Assembly (NCBI RefSeq): GCF_964340395.1
Contig: NC_135557.1
Coordinates: 18,423,625-18,487,624 of the forward strand
Direction of reading: 5' to 3'
DNA length: 64,000 nucleotides
DNA from: Glandiceps talaboti
Lineage: Eukaryota; Hemichordata; Enteropneusta; Spengelidae
Shown piece by piece: positions 52,101-61,100 of this stretch. A program made the translations under genes and the position numbers. Position 1 is the stretch's first letter. The number at the start of each line of letters is the position of its first letter. The notes below the pieces were generated by a model. It was not told where the DNA came from. It saw only the letters and a list, made by a program, of their open reading frames with translations, and did no database searches.

Positions 52101-55100
52101 GCCATTAATGCCAGTATATTTTGCAAAGATAACAACATTTTTGGTTAGTCAGGCCAAAAAAAATATCAAAACATGTATGAAATATGCCTATCAACAAGAC
52201 CATGTCCATAGCAACAGTCAGAACATTATGTATATTGTAAAGATAACAACAGTAATTGGTAGGTATATATAAGGGCAGCTTTAATTCTGTTTCTCATGAC
52301 CCAAACGACCCTAAATGTCTTCAATTAGATGAAAAAAATTTAAATCGACGCCCTATATGGCAGGGTTAGGAAAACCATGAGTGAATGAAAATTATTTTTT
52401 ATCGCTGAAATTTGGGCAAATTCAATAAAACAAACAGTTCAAATGTTCCTTCTGACTTTACTTGCCATTTCTAAGTCATTCAGAATGTTAAAATATGATT
52501 ATGAATCGAAGTAATTTAGTACATACATTAATGATAACAAAGTGCATGTGTCATAAAGTTTGATAATACCGTATAGCTTGTAATTTTAATGAGTTATTTG
52601 CATAATTAGTGATTTTCAGTAATTACGCTAGATCTTAAGAATGCACTCATCCTCTGGTATTATATGGATGTGTGAGCTGATTAAAAATATGCACTTCTGA
52701 TCGCAATAGATATTATACTTAATCGATAAAATAGAGAAAATATCACTATACTAGTACATGTATATTTTGGCATGTCATACCTCTCAGTATCGAAACAATA
52801 AAATGCATATATTCGGAATAGGTAGCCGGTGGGGGTCAGCTATGAAACAGTGTTGCGAAGCCCAGGGTTAGTCGAATCTCCACTAAAACTACATCGAGCT
52901 GTAAGCCATTAATACACGTACAATTACTGAAATTTAACTAGCAAATTACAGTCTACCATCTTTGAAACAAGTGAATATATCCATCGCCCTTTTGTAATAA
53001 AACTTGGCGAATCTCATAAGCTTAAGGTGAACAGATTACACTAACCTAGATCGTGTGGTGGTGTCTGTGGATGGTAGGCTGGTAGCCTGAATGAGAATGG
53101 ATGGGTACTCTTAGGTAGGTTTTATTTGAGTAGACGTGGTAACAAGGAAAAAAATAGTTGACAAAACAACTACTTGAGTGGTAGACCTGATTATTTTTTT
53201 TTCAAAATTATTGTCTAGTATTAAATTGATTTTACTGGCACGACCCAACCTTTACCATACCTGTGACCCACCTAACTACCATCTCTGTCAAGGGGTAGTA
53301 CGAGACAAAGTGACACTTTTGACTGTTCACAGCCCCCAGGGGAGAGGTCACCGGGGGTGAATTAAGTCAAAGGTGTCACTTCATCTCATACTCACCACAT
53401 TTACACATCCTCTGCTAAAGATTTACCCCGGTGGAAAGACATGGTCAAATATGACTTTTCGTATAGTGAAACTAAAATGGTGGACTCTAGTGAAATTTAC
53501 AGCGGGTTAAAAATACACCAAACTCAACTTTTACAAAAGAGGATATGAACAATAAGTTCCAAAGCTACGTTTTATTTATTGATGTAGTAACTAATGGATA
53601 TGCAATATCATGTCTGGTAGCGCAGAATTTTTCTTTCGACAAGGCGTGAAGGAACAGCAATCTAAAGTTTTGCCTTTATTGAAGGCATTCAGTTTACATC
53701 TGATATAAACATATTTTTTGATCAATAGCATAGCATCAATTGAATCGTTACTATACAAAGTTATGTATTCGAGTGAATAGACCCAATTATTTTTATTCAA
53801 AACTACTGTCTAGTCTCTCACTCACGCCATTATGTCGTATGCATTGTCTACGTTTCTACTAGTGTAGCTATTTGGTTGGAGTTACATGTCAATTCAAGGG
53901 AACAACATGAAAAGATGTGTTCTCCGCTGTTACATTTGATTACGTTATTTCATCGAAATTCTAAAATAAAACAGGATAAACAGCATAAAATAAAGATGAT
54001 AAATTCAGTATCTGAAGAATATCTTTTCTAATATTTCAAAGGAACAATATGAATATATACATATTTAGTTTAGTTATTCAGCGTGAAGGCACTCTTACAT
54101 TCGATTACGCAACGAACTTTCTCTTGGTCAGTCATGAATAAAGGTTGAAAGTAACAGCAGAGACACATTCTAATGTACCACCCAACCCCAACCACCAACC
54201 CACCAGAAAATAGTATCTTAAATCAAATTTTATTGCATTGTTAGCCATCATTCCAAGTTTTTTATTACTCAAATAAAATCTGACATTCAAATCCTCAACA
54301 AAAACAACATGGAATGTACCCTTCTACATCTTTTGGTAATTCCCATACACAAATAACCTTTATTGCTGGGAATAAGTAGTCACATGCCAACTTGATGACT
54401 AAGTCTATCTCATTTTGACACCATTGCAAAGTGGGAAATTAATGAGCCCTCATGAAATGCCTTTAACAACGATTCATTTACTTTTTAACATGATATTTCT
54501 ACAGAACATAGAATACAGAACAAATAACAAAAACGTTCTAAAGTAGCTGCCATATTGACTTTTTCCATTGCTCTAGAATGTATCTCAATTGATCAAAAGT
54601 GGGGGTGAAACATTCAGAAGGTTTCTAAAGGTGTTTTACTGAGTGATGTTTCTTTTCTATCTAATATTTGCAGGAGGTCCAATTTATGTAACTTGTATGC
54701 TAATATTGAGGTAAAATTTCAAATTTTGTGTAGACCTAAACTTGGACTCTATATCCTGTGTAGAATGTACCTGTCCAGCATTCAATACTACATGTGTAGA
54801 TACGTATTAAAACCAGATGCCAGATCTGAAAAGGAATATTTTTAATGTGTGTATGTACACTTGATAACAAGCGACTTCTGTCGTTTAGATTTCAAAATCA
54901 GTTCAAGAGATTTCGAAAAGGACCGTAAACAAGCGGAGTTGCTAAACTACAAACTCCACGATTACATCTGTTGTAAGTATTCATTGCAGATTTGAATGTC
55001 GTGTACTAGTATATGTTTTGTTGTACTGTCATGTGTGTTGGCGATTTTTCGCCCAAAACTCAACATATAATCTATACACTGAAAGTTTATTTTTAGGACC

Positions 55101-58100
55101 AGACAGACTATTACGTCGCATTATATAAGCTTACACTCAAATGTTATGTTACAACATGACAAACGTTCACAGGCACAGACAAACCGATAAAAGAGTCGCG
55201 TGAACCACAGACAAGTACATGTATGTGCATGAACCTACAACAGAGGGGCGTGCCCGGTGTTGTTTTTGTACCAATATTTGTCAGTTTGATAGTGATAAGA
55301 AGTAGACTTTTTATTTCGTTCTGATCACAGGCGTTTCTATATAACTCCTGCAATGGTAGTATATGTACAAATATACAGCGTCAAAATGATTTAATGTGTA
55401 TGTATACATATAACGGGAATATTGATTAACGTTCAGTATATGCAGTTGTCATGGGGAGGGTCATGTTTTACAAAATGGGACAAAGGGGAGGGTCACTTTT
55501 TACGAATGGAGAATGGGGGGGGGGGAGGGTCATGTTTTTCTTAACAGACCATGTGTGATTTCCTCCGCCCCCTGTAAATACTGAAGGCTCCCTAAACCAA
55601 CCAGAGTATTCAAAGTAACTGAAATAATTCATGGTTGGCGTACATTTTTGAAAGAATAGCAATCAGCAACATCAAAAAATACAGGAAATCAAATAAACCT
55701 GAAGCATCATACATAATATGCAAATGATATGCAAATAAATAAGCCAGAATTTATAATATTGTGATTAAAATGCAAAATTATACAACAGTCTACAAGTTTA
55801 TCGTCAACAGGATGCCCATAAGTACATTTATACAGATATAAAGCAATCGTACAGTTCACATATTTTAATTTGCCATCAATATACAGAAAAACCATGATTT
55901 TACATCATTTATGAAATTGCTGCAAAAATTACCCTTAATATTGAAATAAAAATTGCCAACATATATTTTTTAATTGCTCAGATGATGGGGAACACAATGA
56001 TATATGTTGGCAAAAATTAACATGAATTTCACACGAAACCCAAAAATCTGCCATATGCCCCCGCACTATATGCATTGTCAAGTCAATGAACAGATTCTAT
56101 ATGGAAACCTGCTTCCTGCACAAGTCACTTTGTAGTGAAATGGTTATAGAGCATGTCTTTGGATAGATAGGTAGCTACAGAACTATAGGTATTGTGTTCG
56201 AGACCCACCAAGGTAAGGGCGATTTTTTACACAGTATTAGGCAGGGGAGCATATATTGTGGCTGCATTGTAACAGTGACAAGGTGGGACAGTGCCATAGA
56301 AATTATTAACAAGCTGCGGACAGTTTCTTTCATGGATTAACGGTATGCGGACACTTTCTTTGTTTGGAAGTATCCCGTTAAATAAAAAAGTATCTGCCAA
56401 ATGGAATGGAGAGCACAATTGAAACAATAGGGAGGAAATGAAATTGAGAGCACAGTTGAAACAATGGGCACAAATCGGAAAGGAGTATATATAACTATCT
56501 TTAACACCAGAAAAACCACTCAGATAAACATGGTTAAACCGGTATACACAAGTCAAGCGAACTTAGATATAACAAAGAGATCGACAGAGATCAGTTGTGT
56601 TACTTCTCAGAAGATGGTTGATTGGAGTTGTAGGTGAATATTCAACAGAAGTTTTCAGTTACATATAATTTACTGCCAGTATCTGCTATGAGATACAAGT
56701 TATGCTTACATCAAATTGTAATGTTTTGTATAGTTTGTGGCTTTATAGTCCTGACATGGTGTACTTATAAGTAACTCCCATGTACATGGTACCTACTAAA
56801 TTAATATAGAATTTACATATAAGACAACTACTCACCATACGTTTTAGAGGTATATTCATTAGAGTAAGGTCCTAGTCCCAGACTATTCTCAGCTCTGGCT
56901 TTAAGCACGTATGTAGTATTTTCAGTCAAATCAGTAATTGTCATTTGAGTGTTTCTAGTGCCTTGTCCATCTGATGGCCATGGTTTCCAGTCTTCATGTG
57001 TTGAGTTGTGATATTCCACATAATACATTATACTTTCAGGTTCTCCTCCATCAAAACCAGGAATTATCTCAATAGTTAGGCTAGTGTAACTTCTTGATTT
57101 TATTTCAATGTTTGTTGGAGCATCTGGATCACCTACAATAAGATCATTCTCACTGATTAAAAACGGTAATCTTGAATCAACATATATATTTATCTCTCAT
57201 GGCAATATGTGATTTTACTGATTGACAGATCTATTTGCAGTATTAAATCAACATATACCTACCTGAAAGGAATTAAATTCAATGACGCTTCAGACTTACA
57301 AAAATTGTTTACATAGTCAAATCCTAGAGCTCTGTGATTGTTATTTACTTCAACAAAACATTCACTGTATAATAGTCTATATATTAAATTACAGAAACTC
57401 ACTGAGTAACAAACACTGACTGCCTTCGCAAACTGCTTATCCTTCAAGTGAAATCATTGGCCATACATTGTATTTTACAATAGTATACGCGAACTAGCTA
57501 TTTGGTGTGTATTCGTAAAGAATATGACTCAATTTGAATAAACCAAGGTAGAATCCATACATGCAGAGCCAAAGGAAAAATCGCAAGCATATATCTACGA
57601 ATTAACAAGTGACTGATGGACAATTTCAACTTTGGGTCATGCGTATGATGTCCTATGCTTCAGCCCCCGAGTGCTACCTAATTTAAGATAGGAATGAGTT
57701 TAGGTATTGTGAGTTTACGCCGATGAAAATATACGATGTGTCGTACCTAATAAAAGTTTGTTTATGTTCATTTTGACACAATGTTTTTACGATTTTATTG
57801 AATAATAACAAATAAACATAATTATCGACAGAAGCAACAGAATGTTGTCAGAAGAAAACTATAAACGGGTTGTCGGTGGCCGAGTGGTTAAACCACTTGT
57901 CTCTTACCACTGCGGTCGGGGTTCGAACCCCCATTCAGGGTTCGATTAAATTTACCACGCTGTAAGTAAGAAGAGTGTCGTTCAGTTTGACTCTACCGAA
58001 CAATGCAGGTTTTCCCCGGGTACTCCGGTTTCCTCCTGCATTAACACTGAACCCATGAGGGATGGCTCTCACTGGACTTCTTGGGAGACAAGTGTTTATA

Positions 58101-61100
58101 TGCTTAAAGAGATTCTAGGACAACTGCCCCCCGGACAATTGCCCCCGGACAATTGCCCCCGAAGGACAACTGCCCCCCGGACAATTGCCCCCGAAGGACA
58201 ACTGCCCCCCGGACAATTGCCCCCGAAGGACAACTGCCCCCCGGACAATTGCCCCCGAAGGACAACTGCCCCCCGGACTACTGCCCCCCAACGAAAAAAA
58301 AACTAGTATAGATGTACGGGTTTGTCAATCATTAAAAAGTCACCGTCGGCAACGTACCGCCGCAACTTGCGTACATTATACTCACTACATTCACATGTTT
58401 TACTCTTGTTATCTGTGATAATTGTTACGTCATTCATAAATGTTGGCATGATGATTTAACTTACCGCCGTAATTCACATAATTTTCTGGAACATTCTTCT
58501 CCTCTTTTCAACCAGTTAACAATTCTCGACGTGTTTAAGTTACACAAGTATTTAGTAGGTGTTTTTGTTTACGACTTAATACATAATAATTTACCACACT
58601 CTATGACCGATTATTGCACGCTGTTTAATAATGAATACAATACACGACAGAAGGCTCAGGGCAATTTATGTATTCCGCCAGTGAAGACATCAGTTGGACA
58701 ACAATCAATATCATATACAGGTGTTGTGAGTCGTAGAGCTGAACGGTATAAGTATGGATAGTTCACACTCTCATACTCTCGTACGGGATCGTTCAGGTCA
58801 CAAGTCGGGAATTAGTCACGACTGAGAAGAGATTTCGGCTTGCCAGAATCACCTACCCGAGTGCTCGTGTGCTTCTGGATGTTTAATTCTCACTTTAAGA
58901 ATACTTCCAATACAATGGAATTTACACAACCACTAAATATAGAAAATCACACCATAAGATCACGCCATCATAAAAGTTATTATATACTTTTCTCAAACCA
59001 ATCATGTGAATTTCAGTTACATCATGTTTGCCCAGATTCGTCATCGCCAGTCTATTTCTGACCTATGGCCTACAATGCCGAAATGTAGAATCTATTCCCA
59101 CAATTCCGAAATACGATATTTTGGATCGTAACACAGGTGCAACTACATGGAACGACATCAAATACAATATCAGGAAAGAACCAACACGACATAGTTTCAA
59201 GCGGTCACTTAAAGTGGATTTACTGAAAGAATATATATAGCATAGTTGGCATTCTTCACCGAACTTTCTTCTCATCACTTGTAAAATGACTGGAGTCACC
59301 ATTTACTGTCACCAAAGTCTTACGAGAATGTACATTCTGAGTCTCAATATTTTTTCTACTTTTGACTCGTTTTCTATCTTGTTACCTGTATATTTTGTAT
59401 TGAACTGATAATAAATAAATCTTTTCCAGTAAAAAAATGACTTCGTGTTTGTGTTTGTACAAACCCGTACATCTGTAATACTAGTTTTTTTTTTCGTTCG
59501 GGGGCAGTAGTCCGGGGGGCAGTTGTCCTTCGGGGGCAGTTGTCCGGGGGGCAATTGTCCAGGGGGCAGTTGTCCTTCGGGGGCAGTTGTCCGGGGGGCA
59601 ATTGTCCTTCGGGGGCAATTGTCCGGGGGCAATTGTCCGGGGGGCAGTTGTCCGGGGGCAGTTGTCCTGTTACCGCTTAAAGAACTATCCAGTATAAATA
59701 AAGATTATTATAAACTAGTTATCATGTTAACAGGAGCTCAGGGCAATTTCGGAACAGAACATGTCCAAAAGGTACATAGGACAAAGTCAGGGGCGATTCA
59801 GAATACTTCTCGCAGGTAATCACAAGCTTGATTACAATCTTTTATTAAAATTCAAAAACATAACTTACTTTGTCCTAGTAGTGTAACAGTGAAATTTACA
59901 CTGCCTATGTTATTGTCAGCTTTACAGGTATAATTTCCATGATCAATTCTCTCTGTTCTGTTCAACAAAAGTGTGCTCTTAAATTGAGTTCCAATGTTTG
60001 ATTCCTTGATAGAAAATTTGTCATTGATGTCCACCTCATTACCATCCTTGTACCATGTTATTGTTGCATCAGGATTACTATCAATTTCACAAATCAGTGT
60101 GGCTGGTTCTCCTTCATCTGCTGCTGATTTTGAATTTTCAGTTTCATTTAAAACAAACGGTGTGTCTGCAAGTAAGATAAATATGTTTACAAACAACACT
60201 TACAGTATTTAAACAATAATGTTCGCCCTCCCAGCCCATAATGGACGAAAGCAAACTTGAACGACATAATGGGCGAGGCGACAGCCGAGCCCATTATGGA
60301 GTGCAAAGTTTGTTTGAGTATTGTTATGCTCGTTCCGGGGCCGCGATGCCCAATAACGGCGTACATTATCAGTAATAATGTACAGCGATGATGTCACAAA
60401 ATTCACTGGAATTGGTAATGCTATAATATAATTAAAAATGAAGCAAACTTGAAATAACTATAGACTGATGCAAGACTTAGTCAAAATTTAGCCATTTTTG
60501 CTTGGAAGTATTGTGTGGTTGCAATTATAATTTGGTCAATGTTAAAAGTCATCATATGTAAAGTGTCATCAATTCAACACAATCATATATTCTGATTTGT
60601 CACTTGGCCAACATATTATGATATATATTTAAATAAACTTATTGCTTGCGTCAATGAAAAAAATAGTAGTTATTTTTAAAGTATATATGAAGAAGGAAAT
60701 CATTGAAAAAAGTGATTACATTTATGAGATGTTGTTGACAGTTATGAGCCGAAGTCTTGTGTTGTCTGGCCGGCAAGCACAACAGAAAACAGTAAATTTC
60801 AGATTCTATCATCATTAACAGTGAAATTGATCTGCTTAATTATTAGTAGCAATATTGGTATCTGTGCATTTATTTCAAAATGATTGTACTGTATCTGAAT
60901 AAGGTTATTTTGGATCATTAGTTGACATTCACTAAATAAACAATATGACACACATACTAAGTATCATTAATGTTTAGATACAGTTTTCTCATATAGAATA
61001 ACGTTCTATAATTTCATATTCCGAAATTATTGAAGAAATAGATGAACTGTTGAATCAATTTTTCATTGATGCAATGTCTCACATTTAATAATGATGAGCA

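Larger units (their letters stand above)
51441..54894. other. Gene 2 intron, mostly unrecognised
   Basis: Part of the 6.1-kb intron between the FN3 and membrane-proximal exons. Apart from the repeat fragment at 51.8 kb and the hairpin at 53.3 kb I see nothing assignable. Confidence 0.5.
58117..59668. mobile_element. Fold-back element with GC-rich tandem-repeat arms
   Basis: The left arm (58117-58325) has repeats of the type CCGGACAATTGCCCCCGAAGG, then an A-run and ACTAGTATAGATGTACGGG. The right arm (59458-59668) is the inverted counterpart. The interior carries a broken non-LTR reverse-transcriptase end. The arms are very different in composition from the AT-rich surroundings. Confidence 0.8.

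Noticed and set aside
57870-57945. Possible functional tRNA gene
   Set aside because: Boxes A and B are good, but the cloverleaf is followed by SINE body sequence and the acceptor stem is not convincing.
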